Positions 8,259 to 17,819 of a stretch of DNA of 64,000 nucleotides are shown here, piece by piece (within the stretch, counting starts at the first letter, position 1; each line of letters starts with the position of its first letter). Under the pieces are notes generated by a model that was not told the origin of the DNA, did no database searches, and worked only from the letters and a program-made list of their open reading frames with translations. This DNA is from Clostridioides difficile (GTDB lineage: Bacteria; Bacillota; Clostridia; Peptostreptococcales; Peptostreptococcaceae), in assembly GCF_001299635.1 (NCBI RefSeq), contig NZ_JRHN01000044.1, positions 62,001-126,000 of the forward strand, read 5' to 3'. The position numbers and the translations under genes are program-made.

Positions 8259-9569
8259 TTACATAGTTGTAAGAAACAGAGAAAACTTGCTTCCTACCCC
8301 TACTTTAGAAGAAACTATAATATTTCCACCCTGTTCTTCTAATATTTTTCTACTTAGATACAATCCTACTCCACTACCTTCTATAGATTCAACTTCCTCA
8401 GATATACCTCTATAAAAACGTTTAAATATGTTATTGAACTCACTCTTTTTAATCCCACTACCATTATCTTCTATTATAATTTTAAAATAATTAACAGTTT
8501 CTTCTACAGAGATGTTTATTTCTCCATTTATTTGTGTATATTTTACAGCATTATCTAATACATTGAAAATACTCTCTTCAGTCCATTTTTTATCATGAGG
8601 TATAATCCTACTATCGAATTCATTTATATTTAATGTTATGTTTTTAATCTTAGCTTTAGGCACTACACTTTTTATAGCATTTAAAATGGTATTTTTTATA
8701 TCATTATCTTCTTTTTTTATGTTTATCATACTAATCTCTAGCCTTGATATGTTAACCAAAGAGTTTATCAAGTTTTCTAATTTATTTATAGAATTTTTGT
8801 TAGTTAATAGAAATTCTTGAGCTTCGTCTTCATCTAATTCTTCTTCTATAAGCAATGTATTATACAATTTTAATGATGCTAAAGGAGTTTTTAGTTGATG
8901 AGAGATATCTGTTACTAATGATTTCACACTCTCTTTTTCTTTCTCCAATTTAATAAATTTTATCTTTAAGCTTCTATTCAGCTCATATAGGCAGTTATTT
9001 ATTTTGCTAAATGTACCTTCTTTAAAATACTCATTATACTCTACTAGATAACCAGTATCTTCTAGGTCAGTAGTGTCTTTCAAATAATTTTCTTGTGACA
9101 TCTTATCTACTATAAAGTAAATTTTACTTAATCTTTTATTTATGTATCTTATAAAATAATAGATTATGCTTGTAACAACTATAAACATTACTAAAAAAAT
9201 AAGAACTGATTCTCTAAAAAAAGATTTTAAGTACAGTCCAAAATTTTTATCATTTGACATTTTATTTTCTAATCCATATCCAAATTTTTTAAATGCTTTT
9301 TCTCCAATATCTACCTTACTATAGTCAGAATTGTAAATAGATTTTACTATATCTATTTCATCATTGGGATATTTATCAATCAATACCCCTACAATACTTT
9401 GGGTGTTTTTTATTTGATATTCATATAATTTATGTAATCTATTGTATTCAAAGAGTATAAACATAAGTGTTATTATTAGTACAGATAAAACAGAACATCC
9501 AATAACTCTTCTCATTATATAATCATCTCTCATACTGAAGTTATCTTTGAGATTCATATTTTTTAACAT
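8259..9569 (-). CDS. Sensor histidine kinase
   Basis: A 436-residue membrane sensor. A membrane helix at about residues 23-40 and another at 121-140 flank an ~80-residue extracytoplasmic loop. The phospho-acceptor is His224 in DISHQLKTPLASL, followed by the HATPase domain with an N box (NVLDNAVKYTQ), DNGSGI and GSGVGLYLSRKI. The ATG at 9569 is chosen because GGAG lies 8 bases upstream; the in-frame ATG at 9593 has the GGGGGG/GGAG run behind it. It overlaps the response regulator stop by 7 bases. The ligand is not known; the linked FtsX-type transporter suggests envelope stress or peptide sensing. Confidence 0.9.
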   Translation of the reverse strand: MLKNMNLKDNFSMRDDYIMRRVIGCSVLSVLIITLMFILFEYNRLHKLYEYQIKNTQSIVGVLIDKYPNDEIDIVKSIYNSDYSKVDIGEKAFKKFGYGLENKMSNDKNFGLYLKSFFRESVLIFLVMFIVVTSIIYYFIRYINKRLSKIYFIVDKMSQENYLKDTTDLEDTGYLVEYNEYFKEGTFSKINNCLYELNRSLKIKFIKLEKEKESVKSLVTDISHQLKTPLASLKLYNTLLIEEELDEDEAQEFLLTNKNSINKLENLINSLVNISRLEISMINIKKEDNDIKNTILNAIKSVVPKAKIKNITLNINEFDSRIIPHDKKWTEESIFNVLDNAVKYTQINGEINISVEETVNYFKIIIEDNGSGIKKSEFNNIFKRFYRGISEEVESIEGSGVGLYLSRKILEEQGGNIIVSSKVGVGSKFSLFLTTM

Positions 9570-10270
9570 TTTTTTATACTCCTTTCCCCCCACATATATC
9601 CAACCCCTCTTACTGTCTTTATATACTTAGGTTCAGATGGATTTTTTTCTACTTTCTGTCTAAGTCTTCTTATATTTACTGCAATAGTATTATCATCTAC
9701 AAAATTTCCACTATTGTCCCATAGAGATTCTAATAGTTGTTCTTTCGTCAACGTCTGCATTGAATTTTCCATAAGATATCTTAAGAGTTTAGTTTCTGTT
9801 TTACTCAAAATTATCTCTTCTTCTTTATTATCTGTTTTTATAATCAACTTATTTTCTATATAATAAAAAAATAAATCATCACAAACTAATAAAGTATAAT
9901 TTTTTACTGTATTTACCCTTTTCATAAGTGCATTCACTTTGGATATCAATACCATCAAACTAAATGGCTTTGTGATATAATCATCTGCACCTAAATCATA
10001 TCCTGTGACAATATCTACTTCTTCATCAAGGGCTGTTAGCATTATTATGTAAACATCACTTTTATTTCTAATCTCCTCGCAAAAATCAAAACCACTTCCA
10101 TCAGGAAGACCTATATCAGAAATAATTAAATTTATCTCTTCTTTTACGAAAATATTTTTTGCTTCTTCTATGCTAAATGCATTAAAAACATTGTATCCTT
10201 CTTTTTTTAGTTTAAAACTGATTCCCCTATTTAAAGATTTATCATCTTCCAAAAGTAATATATTATTCAT
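9563..10270 (-). CDS. OmpR-family response regulator
   Basis: A 235-residue regulator: receiver domain with phospho-acceptor Asp52 in LIISDIGLPDGSG, conserved Thr/Lys (MLTALDE, DDYITKPFS), then a winged-helix DNA-binding domain ending VRGVGYMWGERS. The ATG at 10270 has GGAGG 8 bases upstream; the ATG at 10291 lies in front of that site. First gene of the kinase/regulator pair, with the ABC transporter downstream. Probably acts on the transporter promoter. Confidence 0.93.
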   Translation of the reverse strand: MNNILLLEDDKSLNRGISFKLKKEGYNVFNAFSIEEAKNIFVKEEINLIISDIGLPDGSGFDFCEEIRNKSDVYIIMLTALDEEVDIVTGYDLGADDYITKPFSLMVLISKVNALMKRVNTVKNYTLLVCDDLFFYYIENKLIIKTDNKEEEIILSKTETKLLRYLMENSMQTLTKEQLLESLWDNSGNFVDDNTIAVNIRRLRQKVEKNPSEPKYIKTVRGVGYMWGERSIKKC

Positions 10271-10400
10271 CCTTCTATCCTCCATTATCATACATACTAG
10301 CTAAATTATATCATACTAGTAAAATCATTTTATTTATTAATTTATAAATATTTATAGATTATTAATTGGATTTCACTTAGATATAAATATACTTAAACAC

Positions 10401-10444
10401 AAAAAAACAAAGGTAATTAGTATTTATACAACTAATTACCTTTG
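10401..10444 (-). terminator. Strong terminator after the 5'-nucleotidase
   Basis: A 14-bp perfect stem, CAAAGGTAATTAGT (10408-10421) with ACTAATTACCTTTG (10431-10444). On the minus strand it is followed by seven T, ending the nucleotidase transcript before the two-component operon. Confidence 0.9.
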
Positions 10445-10501
10445 CACTTTTATTAGTGTCTAAGATTAAATTTTTATTTGCTAACTCTTACTTATTAATT
10501 T

Positions 10502-12346
10502 TTATTTTGACTTTTTGTTTTTTAAACCTATTTGATTAAAGTTTAATAAGTATAGTAATGTACTTGATGCTATAAATACAATCATACTATTTGAAAAACC
10601 TAAGTCTCCTGTTTTAGGAGATTTTTCTTTAGCTTCTCTTTTATATACTCCTGTATTAGAACTCTCTATAGGTTTTATTTTATCTGTTTTTTTACTTTTA
10701 TAACTATCAGAATTTTTTATATCATTATTAGATGTACTACCTTCATTATCACTAATATTTTCTTTATTTTCTCCTACTATCAATTCACTCTCTTGATTAT
10801 TACTTGCTATCTCTTTTTTAGATTTGATACTAATTCTTCCATCTATACTTTGTGATATTTCTTTTTTGTACTCTATATATTCAATTACCATACTCTCTAA
10901 ATTTCCGAAATCCTTTAATACTGGCTCTTTTGAAAAGCAACTAAAGTCATCTCCACCTGATGCTATATAATCATTAGTTGCAACCACATACTTTTTATCC
11001 AAATTTAATGGTTTTCCATCTTTTAAAATATCCGTTATTTTTTCTCCTTCTTTTTGTTTTGGGTCAAAATAATATGACATTCCTCCTACTTGTAAAAAGG
11101 CTGAATTCTTTTCTGGATAGAGTTTTACTCCTTGCTCTAATACATCTTTAATTTGTGCTCCTGTAAGTTCTTTGGTAACTATCATATTATTAAAAGGAAA
11201 TACATCTACAATATCTCTTCTTGTTATGTTCCCTTTTTCTATTGTATCTCTGATATTTCCTCCATTAAATAGAGAAATATCAGCCTTAGTCTTATCAAGT
11301 AAAATATCACTTATTAAATTACCTAAATTAGTTTCTTTTGTCCTTACATTTTCATATGAGCCATCTAGAGTATTTTTTGTTACGCCTATAACTTTATCTA
11401 ATATTTTTTCTTGATGTTCTTTTATTTCATCAATCTTTTTACTTATACTATCATCCAATTCATATTTTAATGCTTCTTCCTTATCTATCAATCTAGCTGA
11501 TTTATTTTCTATTTTTATATTTTCTATATCACTAGTATTAAGTGTTAGTTTTACTTCGCCAATATGTTCTAGATATTGTCCTGTACTTACAATCAATGTG
11601 TCACCAACTTGCTTGCCATTTTCAAACTTAGTATGACTATGCCCATCAATAATTAAATCGATACCTTGGACTTCATTTGCTATATCTATACTATTTGGCT
11701 TACTTAAATTATTAGTACCAATATGGCATATTGCAACTATTACATCAGCACCTTTTCCTTTCAACTCATTTACTTGCTCTGTTGCATTCTCTATAGGATT
11801 TGTAAACTCCAATCCTTCCACATTTTTAAATCCTGTCTTGCTCTTTGTTTCTTGAGTTGTAAGTCCAAAAAATCCTATCTTTATACCATCTATTTCTTTT
11901 ATATCATTACTATCAAATACTTTTTCACCATTTTTGAGGATATTTGATGATAAAAATTTTAAATTGTTCTCTCCTGAACTAGCCATTTGAGATAATTCAA
12001 ACAATCTATCTTTTCCATAATTAAAGTCATGATTACCAGGAGTAATGTAGTCATATCCAGCACACTTAATCAATTCGATTGCTTCTTTCCCTTTGTCCAT
12101 ATTTACTATTGGAAGTCCATGTAAACAATCTCCTGCATCTACTAAAATTGAGTTTGGAGTGTCTTTTTTCAATGTAGCTAGATTACCTATTTGTATATGT
12201 TCATTACCTTCAGCATATCTTCCATGTATGTCATTAGTGTGAAAAATAGTTATTTCTTCAATTTGCTCTAGCCCATAAGAAATAACACTCTGACTTGTTG
12301 TAATTAGAATTATAATTACCAAAATTAAATATCTCCTAATTTTCAA
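10502..12346 (-). CDS. Sortase-anchored 5'-nucleotidase / 2',3'-cyclic phosphodiesterase
   Basis: A 614-residue secreted enzyme predicted to hydrolyse nucleotides at the cell surface. Signal peptide at residues 1-24; the metallophosphatase domain carries FHTNDIHGRY (Asp39, His41), DAGDCLHG (about 70-77), GNHDF (104-108) and DGHSHT (about 236). The 5'-nucleotidase C-terminal domain has FNGGNIRDTI and ASGGDDF. A Ser/Asn-rich linker leads to the sorting signal SPKTG (576-580), a hydrophobic stretch and a basic tail. (S/P)PxTG is the motif of C. difficile sortase B, so wall anchoring is well supported. The start is TTG at 12346, 10 bases after AGGAGG. Monocistronic, with its own terminator. It probably releases nucleosides and phosphate from external nucleotides. 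Confidence 0.92.
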   Translation of the reverse strand: MKIRRYLILVIIILITTSQSVISYGLEQIEEITIFHTNDIHGRYAEGNEHIQIGNLATLKKDTPNSILVDAGDCLHGLPIVNMDKGKEAIELIKCAGYDYITPGNHDFNYGKDRLFELSQMASSGENNLKFLSSNILKNGEKVFDSNDIKEIDGIKIGFFGLTTQETKSKTGFKNVEGLEFTNPIENATEQVNELKGKGADVIVAICHIGTNNLSKPNSIDIANEVQGIDLIIDGHSHTKFENGKQVGDTLIVSTGQYLEHIGEVKLTLNTSDIENIKIENKSARLIDKEEALKYELDDSISKKIDEIKEHQEKILDKVIGVTKNTLDGSYENVRTKETNLGNLISDILLDKTKADISLFNGGNIRDTIEKGNITRRDIVDVFPFNNMIVTKELTGAQIKDVLEQGVKLYPEKNSAFLQVGGMSYYFDPKQKEGEKITDILKDGKPLNLDKKYVVATNDYIASGGDDFSCFSKEPVLKDFGNLESMVIEYIEYKKEISQSIDGRISIKSKKEIASNNQESELIVGENKENISDNEGSTSNNDIKNSDSYKSKKTDKIKPIESSNTGVYKREAKEKSPKTGDLGFSNSMIVFIASSTLLYLLNFNQIGLKNKKSK

Positions 12347-12556
12347 TATAAATTATCCTCCTCAAATTAGTTTTAGCTTTAGATAAAATTTATATTTTAC
12401 ATAAAACCTTTTAGATAAATATTAAATATACATAAGATTAATTAACATAACCTTTAATATCTATCTATCAATTTAATTTTGTCCATATCCAATTAGTTTT
12501 AATCTAATTACATTTTTTCTCATATGTATTTTTCTTTTATTTTATATAAAATTATT

Positions 12557-13441
12557 TTAAAATCTTTTCAATTGGTCTCTTTTAAAAGTCCATTGAGGTA
12601 TTGTTAAATCACCTTTAAAGTCTAAACTATACCAAGGACTTAGGTTTGCGTTTTTGCGATTAATAAGAAGCTGAGTTTGTTGTGCAGGCATATAGCTTTG
12701 AGCTATCATAAATACCTTTTCTCCAGTCTTTTCATTTTCTGCCATATCCATAATTATACTTGCATGTCCTGGGCTTCCACCAATTATAAAAACATCTCCT
12801 ATCTTCATATCATCAACTTCTACAGGTTTCAATTCTTTTTCAAGAGATAAAGTTCCTGAATAAGCAAATACTATATCCATAAACTTTCTAAAGCTCTCAT
12901 AAGATGTTGAATATTCAGTTGATTTATACCAACTTGAACCACTATCTTTTACTGAAATTCTATATCCTTCTACCCACTTTGAATACTTAGCCTTAAAACC
13001 ATCGACAAAATCAAAACTTATTTCGTCATACCTTTTATTCTGATATAAGTATTCAGCTCTCATAAGCATAATTGCATCTGCACATTGATGTAAATCTCTA
13101 TTACCAATATCAACATCGAATACACTATCATAAATGCCTTTTGATTCCTTAGTTCTGCCATCATAATACTTTACCTTTTCTCCATAATTTTTCAACTTAG
13201 TATTTCTAAGAAATGATTCAAAACTACCTTTTTCTACATCCACTCTTTTAAAACCTTTTGGTGGCTCATACCTATCTTTCAATATATTTGCATCTTTATG
13301 TACTATTATTGCTTGTTCATCTTCTTTAGAGCTTTGAGTTTTCTTAGAACCTTCAATAGTTTTTTTACTTTCTCCATTACTACATCCAACCAAAGTTAAT
13401 GTAATCAATGACAAAATAGTTATTTTCTTTAATATTTTCAT
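12557..13441 (-). CDS. Lipoprotein with DUF4846
   Basis: A 294-residue predicted lipoprotein. The signal peptide ends in the lipobox LVGC (Cys about 20), followed by a charged linker to about residue 55. The remainder matches the DUF4846 outline: RYEPPKGFKRV, then GSFESFLRNTKL, a YDGR motif and DLHQCADAIMLMRAEYL, ending with GDVFIIGGSPGHASIIMDMAEN. The function of DUF4846 is not established; the late His/Asp motif in GGSPGHASIIMD resembles a cysteine/histidine-peptidase-like core but no catalytic role can be claimed. AGGAGG lies 8 bases before ATG 13441. The 210 bases between this gene and the nucleotidase start hold no gene or clear terminator, so read-through is possible. Confidence 0.8.
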   Translation of the reverse strand: MKILKKITILSLITLTLVGCSNGESKKTIEGSKKTQSSKEDEQAIIVHKDANILKDRYEPPKGFKRVDVEKGSFESFLRNTKLKNYGEKVKYYDGRTKESKGIYDSVFDVDIGNRDLHQCADAIMLMRAEYLYQNKRYDEISFDFVDGFKAKYSKWVEGYRISVKDSGSSWYKSTEYSTSYESFRKFMDIVFAYSGTLSLEKELKPVEVDDMKIGDVFIIGGSPGHASIIMDMAENEKTGEKVFMIAQSYMPAQQTQLLINRKNANLSPWYSLDFKGDLTIPQWTFKRDQLKRF

Positions 13442-13526
13442 TAATTTATCCTCCTTTAAATGTTTCTAAAAATAAAATTCAATTTCTTCTCGTAAAGTTT
13501 TTATATATTTCAATACAAAAAACTAT

Positions 13527-13555
13527 TTGACAATATTTCTTGACTCAAATATACA
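13527..13555 (+). promoter_or_regulatory. Candidate sigma-A promoter of rnz
   Basis: TTGACA (13527-13532), a 17-base spacer and TATACA (13550-13555), ending 92 bases before the rnz start. A second TTGACT and a TATAAT box lie just downstream, so the exact start point is uncertain. Confidence 0.5.
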
Positions 13556-13647
13556 TTTATTGATATATTTAATGTTAAAATAATTATAATAGGATATTAT
13601 AATAAAAACAAACAACAGATTTGTGTTAATTTTAGAAAGGGGAAAAA

Positions 13648-14565
13648 ATGATAGATTTAACTTTACTTGGATGTGGTGGAAATGTCCCTATGCCAAACAG
13701 ATTTCTATCTTCTGTGTTCATAAACTATAAAGGTAGAAAAATACTAATTGATTGTGGTGAGGGCACTCAGGTATCCATGAAGCTAAAAAAATGTGGCTTT
13801 AAAGATATAGACTTGATTTGTATAACCCATTTACATGGTGACCATATATTTGGACTTTTAGGACTTTTATCAACAATTGGAAATAGTGGTCGTACAAGTG
13901 ATTTAACTATAATTGGCCCAGTTGGAATAGTTGATTGTATTCGTTCTATGAGAAATTTAGTAGAATATATACCATATACTTTAAAAATTATAGAAAATCC
14001 TCAAGGTAATTTTACTTTAGATAATGAGTTTTTAAGAAATGTAGAAATTTCAACAATTGATTTAGAACACTCCATAGAGTGTTTAGGGTATAGTTTTAAT
14101 TTTAGAAGAAATCCTAAATTTGATATAGATAAGGCAACTAGAAATGAAGTTCCTAAAATATTGTGGAAAAAACTCCAAGAAGGTCAAAGTGTAGTTTTAG
14201 ATTCAAAAAAGTACACTCCAGATATGGTCTTAGGAAAATCAAGAAAGGGCGTTAAAATAAGTCTTACAACTGATACAAGACCTATAGAATCAATACCAAG
14301 CTTTATAAAAGATAGTGATTTATTCATATGTGAAGCTATGTATGGCGATGATTTAGACATATCAAAAGCTGTTAAAAACAAACATATGACTTTTAGAGAA
14401 GCTGCAAATCTTGCAAAACTAGGAAATGTTAAACAACTCTTATTAACACATTTTAGTCCATCATTAGATATGCCTAATATGTACTTAGAAAATGCCACTA
14501 ATGTTTTTGAAAATACAATTCTTGGAGAAGATAGGCTAAGCCTACACTTAAATTTTGATGAATAA
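13648..14565 (+). CDS. rnz: Ribonuclease Z
   Basis: A 305-residue metallo-beta-lactamase-fold endonuclease that cleaves the 3' trailer from tRNA precursors lacking encoded CCA. Residues seen: GCGGNVPMPNRF at the N-terminus, the zinc motif HLHGDH at 61-66, further ligands in DLEHSIECLGY, SLTTDTRP and the terminal LLTHFSP. Length is normal for the short (bacterial) form. Gene stands alone on the plus strand, with GAAAGGGG before ATG 13648. It converges on the flavoprotein gene downstream. Confidence 0.93.
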   Translation: MIDLTLLGCGGNVPMPNRFLSSVFINYKGRKILIDCGEGTQVSMKLKKCGFKDIDLICITHLHGDHIFGLLGLLSTIGNSGRTSDLTIIGPVGIVDCIRSMRNLVEYIPYTLKIIENPQGNFTLDNEFLRNVEISTIDLEHSIECLGYSFNFRRNPKFDIDKATRNEVPKILWKKLQEGQSVVLDSKKYTPDMVLGKSRKGVKISLTTDTRPIESIPSFIKDSDLFICEAMYGDDLDISKAVKNKHMTFREAANLAKLGNVKQLLLTHFSPSLDMPNMYLENATNVFENTILGEDRLSLHLNFDE

Positions 14566-14595
14566 ATATCTATTTATATTTATTAACAAAAACTT

Positions 14596-14644
14596 AGGAA
14601 TGAATTTTACATTTATAGAAATATTTTCGTGTAAATTCATTCCT
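14596..14644. terminator. Hairpin between convergent rnz and the CoA-disulfide reductase gene
   Basis: AGGAATGAATTTTACA (14596-14611) pairs with TGTAAATTCATTCCT (14630-14644) with one bulged base. There is no long T run on either side, so termination strength is uncertain; position between two convergent stop codons supports the role. Confidence 0.5.
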
Positions 14645-14676
14645 TCAATTACTTGTTGGCTATAATCTAAATAATA

Positions 14677-16011
14677 TTATTTAGATACATTTCCAGCCAC
14701 ATTTAACACATCCCAGGTTCTTGCAAATGGAGGAGCATAACACAAGTCTAACATTCCAAGCTGATTTGTGGTCATTTTTCCAAAAATAGCAGCTGCCAAT
14801 ACATTTGCTCTTTGTACAGCATCCTTAAACCCAGCCACTTGTCCTCCTAAAATAACTTTTGTATCTGCATCATAAACAAGTTTTACATATATCTTATTTC
14901 TTCCTGGATAATAATGAGTTTGATTATAATCAGAAATAAATTTAGATTTAACATTTATACCTAAAGCTTTAGCTTGTCTTTCTGTAATTCCAGTTGAAGC
15001 AGCTTCCATATCCATAATTTTTATACAACTTGAAGATAGTGAACCTTGATAAGAAACTTCTCTTCCTCCTAGATTTTCTCCTACTATCCTACCTAATTTA
15101 TTAGCTCCAGTTGCTAAAGGTACATATACATTTTCATTACTTACTATATTCTTTATGGTTGAACAGTCACCAGCAGAGTATATATCTTTTACAGAAGTTC
15201 TTCCGTACTCATCAACTACTATAGCTCCATTTTTTAGCATTTCTATATTAGTATTTGACAAAAACTCTGTATTAGGTCTAACACCAGTAGCAATTATTAC
15301 TACATCTGTATCTATTTCTCCTTTATTTGTTATAACTTTTTCTACTTTATCTTCTCCATACAGCTCTACAACCATTTCATCCAAGTGCAATTTAACATCA
15401 TGTCTTCTTATTTCTTCCTCTAAAACATCTGTAATTTCCTTATCAAATACTTGAGGTAATATTCTATCTTCCAATTGAATTACATGTACATCTTTGCCTA
15501 ACTTCTTACATGCCTCAACTGCTTCTAGTCCTATAAATCCAGCACCTATTATTGTAACTCTTTTATTTTCTTTGTCACTTAAAATCTTTTTTAAATATTC
15601 TCCATCATTTAAACTTTTTAACATAGAAACATTCTTCAATTCTACATTTTTTATAGGAGGAATAATACTTCTTGCCCCAGTTGCTATCATCAATTTATCA
15701 TAATAATCTTCATGTATTTCACCTGTTTTTATATTTTTTACTTTTATTTTTTTAGATTCACTATCAACTTCAATAACTTCTTTAAATATATTTAAATCAA
15801 TTCCAGATTCTCTAAGTTTTTCAGGTGTTCTTGCTAATAAGTCATTAGCATCATCAAAATATCCACCAACAAAATATGGCAATCCACAAGCACCAAAAGA
15901 TACTATCTCTGTTTTTTCGTAAACAACAACCTCATATTCAGGTTTTATTCTTTTTAATTTAGCTGCAGCACTCATCCCAGCTGCAACACCACCAATTATT
16001 ATTACTCTCAT
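14677..16011 (-). CDS. cdr: FAD-dependent disulfide reductase, CoA-disulfide reductase/NADH oxidase family
   Basis: A 444-residue flavoprotein. The N-terminal FAD motif is VIIIGGVAAGMSAAAKLKR (3-21); a single redox Cys lies at residue 42 in SFGACGLPYF, as in CoA-disulfide reductases and water-forming NADH oxidases, not the CxxxxC pair of classic disulfide reductases. The NAD(P)H motif is VTIIGAGFIGLEAVEACKKLG (about 152-172), and the second FAD motif ends DIYSAGDCS. The C-terminal YAPPFA Tyr (about 427) matches the CoADR Tyr. No rhodanese domain is fused. It is divergent from a cystine symporter, which suggests thiol-disulfide balance. CoADR versus NADH oxidase versus polysulfide reductase activity cannot be decided by eye. 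Confidence 0.82.
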   Translation of the reverse strand: MRVIIIGGVAAGMSAAAKLKRIKPEYEVVVYEKTEIVSFGACGLPYFVGGYFDDANDLLARTPEKLRESGIDLNIFKEVIEVDSESKKIKVKNIKTGEIHEDYYDKLMIATGARSIIPPIKNVELKNVSMLKSLNDGEYLKKILSDKENKRVTIIGAGFIGLEAVEACKKLGKDVHVIQLEDRILPQVFDKEITDVLEEEIRRHDVKLHLDEMVVELYGEDKVEKVITNKGEIDTDVVIIATGVRPNTEFLSNTNIEMLKNGAIVVDEYGRTSVKDIYSAGDCSTIKNIVSNENVYVPLATGANKLGRIVGENLGGREVSYQGSLSSSCIKIMDMEAASTGITERQAKALGINVKSKFISDYNQTHYYPGRNKIYVKLVYDADTKVILGGQVAGFKDAVQRANVLAAAIFGKMTTNQLGMLDLCYAPPFARTWDVLNVAGNVSK

Positions 16012-16278
16012 TTTATCTCTCCTTTGATGTCTAATTAATTTCTTTACTTATTTTGAGCTTTTAATTTGATATATATTCTATGTACACATCTTTATAATAA
16101 ATTATTGTTATTTTTTTCACATCATTTTGTTTGAAATCAAATTTCACAAAAGCTATTTTATCTTTTCTTACCCAAAGCCAAATTCTTTAAACACATATTA
16201 TACCCTATTTTTCTGTATTTAATCACATTTACGTAAATTAAATTAATTTATTCTATTTTAGTAAATTATGATATAATA

Positions 16279-16307
16279 TTGACATTTTTTTAATATATTG
16301 ATATTAT
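16279..16307 (+). promoter_or_regulatory. Sigma-A promoter of the cystine symporter gene
   Basis: TTGACA (16279-16284), exactly 17 bases, TATTAT (16302-16307), about 44 bases before the TTG start. A TATAAT box at 16272-16277 lies just upstream and could serve a second promoter. The rest of the 339-base divergent region (16012-16350) is AT-rich and holds no other recognised element. Confidence 0.65.
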
Positions 16308-16350
16308 TTAGACTTAGAAAAATTTATTTTTAGATAAAGGAGAAAAAATA

Positions 16351-17739
16351 TTGGAAAGTTCATTCTTATCACAATTTCTTATGATTACAGATTTTAAAAC
16401 GATTTTTTTTATAATCTTGCTTTTAGGTACATTCTTTATTGTTAGGCAATTTGAAAAGAAAAAAATCAAATTTTCATTGAGAACAATATATGCTACAATA
16501 CTCGGACTTATATTAGGAATTATAATTCAAGCTTTTGCTGGTTTTCCTAATGATACAACTCAAGTTACTTGGCTACAAGAAGTAAGTAAATGGTATAGTC
16601 TATTTGGCTCTGGATTTATGGACTTATTAAAAATGTTAGTAGTACCTTTAGTTTTCTTATCAATTATAAAGGTAATTATTAATATGAAAGATAATAATCT
16701 TGGGACGCTTACTTTTAGGTCTTTAGGTATGCTTCTTACTACTACTGCTATAGCTGCTATTGTTGGAATTGTAGTTGCAAATATAATGAAGTTAGGTGTA
16801 GGAGTTAATCTACCTGCTTTAGGAGGAACTCAAGAACTTAAAGAAATAAATTCTCTTGTGGATACTTTAAGAGGATTACTTCCATCAAATCCTGTAATGG
16901 CTATGGCAAATGGAAATATCGTAGCTACAATAATATTTGCTACATTTATAGCTACATCAATAAAGAGATTAAACAAAAAACATTCTGAAACGATAAAACC
17001 ATTTATAGATTTTATAGAAGCATCTTACAAAATAATTGTAAGTGTATCTATGACTGTTATCAAATTTATGCCTTATGCTGTAGTTGCTCTACTTGCAAAT
17101 ACAATAACTTCACAAGGTATTAGCTCAATAGTATCTGTTTTACATTTTATATTAGCACTTTATATATCAGTTGCGGTATTATTTGTTATACACTTAATTT
17201 TTATAACTTTAAATGGACTAAATCCCATTACTTATATAAAAAATTCAACTGAAGCTCTACTTCTAGCATTTACTTCGCGTTCTAGTTTAGGAACATTGCC
17301 TGTAACGATAGAAAGCTTAGTACAAAATCATGGAGTTGATGAGGGTGTATCAAGCTTTACAGCAAGTCTAGGTGCAAATATGGGTATGAATGGTTGCGCA
17401 GGTATATATCCTGCTTTAATGGCTGTTACACTTGCTAATATGGCTGGCGTAAACATGGACATAAGCTTTTATGTTATGTTGTTAATAGTTATAACAATTA
17501 GTTCTTTTGGAATAGCAGGTCTTCCAGGAACTGCTACAATGGCAGTTTCAGTTGTTATATCTGGAGTTGGCCTTGGCTCTTATTTTCCATTAGTTGGTGG
17601 AATCCTTGCAATAGACCCTATATTGGATATGGGACGTACAATGATAAATGTTAATGGTGCTATGGTATCATCAATTACTGTAGGAAAATCACTTGGAAAA
17701 GTCGATAAAGAAGTATTTAGTAAAAAAAATATTTCTTAA
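16351..17739 (+). CDS. tcyP: L-cystine/dicarboxylate-type sodium symporter, TcyP-like
   Basis: A 462-residue membrane transporter of the dicarboxylate/amino acid:cation symporter family. It shares with B. subtilis TcyP the segments SGFMDLLKMLVVPLVFLSII, AFTSRSSLGTLPVTIE, NGCAGIYPALMA and IDMGRTMINVNGAMV, which form the hairpin and substrate-binding core; about eight membrane helices plus re-entrant loops are visible. The start is TTG at 16351 with AAAGGAG 8 bases before it. It faces the CoA-disulfide reductase gene across a shared intergenic region. Cystine is the likely substrate by family resemblance; other amino acids are possible. A strong bidirectional terminator follows. Confidence 0.85.
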   Translation: MESSFLSQFLMITDFKTIFFIILLLGTFFIVRQFEKKKIKFSLRTIYATILGLILGIIIQAFAGFPNDTTQVTWLQEVSKWYSLFGSGFMDLLKMLVVPLVFLSIIKVIINMKDNNLGTLTFRSLGMLLTTTAIAAIVGIVVANIMKLGVGVNLPALGGTQELKEINSLVDTLRGLLPSNPVMAMANGNIVATIIFATFIATSIKRLNKKHSETIKPFIDFIEASYKIIVSVSMTVIKFMPYAVVALLANTITSQGISSIVSVLHFILALYISVAVLFVIHLIFITLNGLNPITYIKNSTEALLLAFTSRSSLGTLPVTIESLVQNHGVDEGVSSFTASLGANMGMNGCAGIYPALMAVTLANMAGVNMDISFYVMLLIVITISSFGIAGLPGTATMAVSVVISGVGLGSYFPLVGGILAIDPILDMGRTMINVNGAMVSSITVGKSLGKVDKEVFSKKNIS

Positions 17740-17750
17740 AATAAGTAAAA

Positions 17751-17789
17751 AAATAAATGGCTAACTTTCAATAAGTTAGCCATTTATTT
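17751..17789. terminator. Bidirectional terminator between tcyP and ccsI
   Basis: A 17-bp perfect stem, AAATAAATGGCTAACTT (17751-17767) with AAGTTAGCCATTTATTT (17773-17789) and a 5-base loop. T-rich runs follow on both strands, so it serves the convergent tcyP and ccs operons. Confidence 0.93.
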
Positions 17790-17819
17790 TTTATTTTATC
17801 AGAAATTTTATTTACAAAT

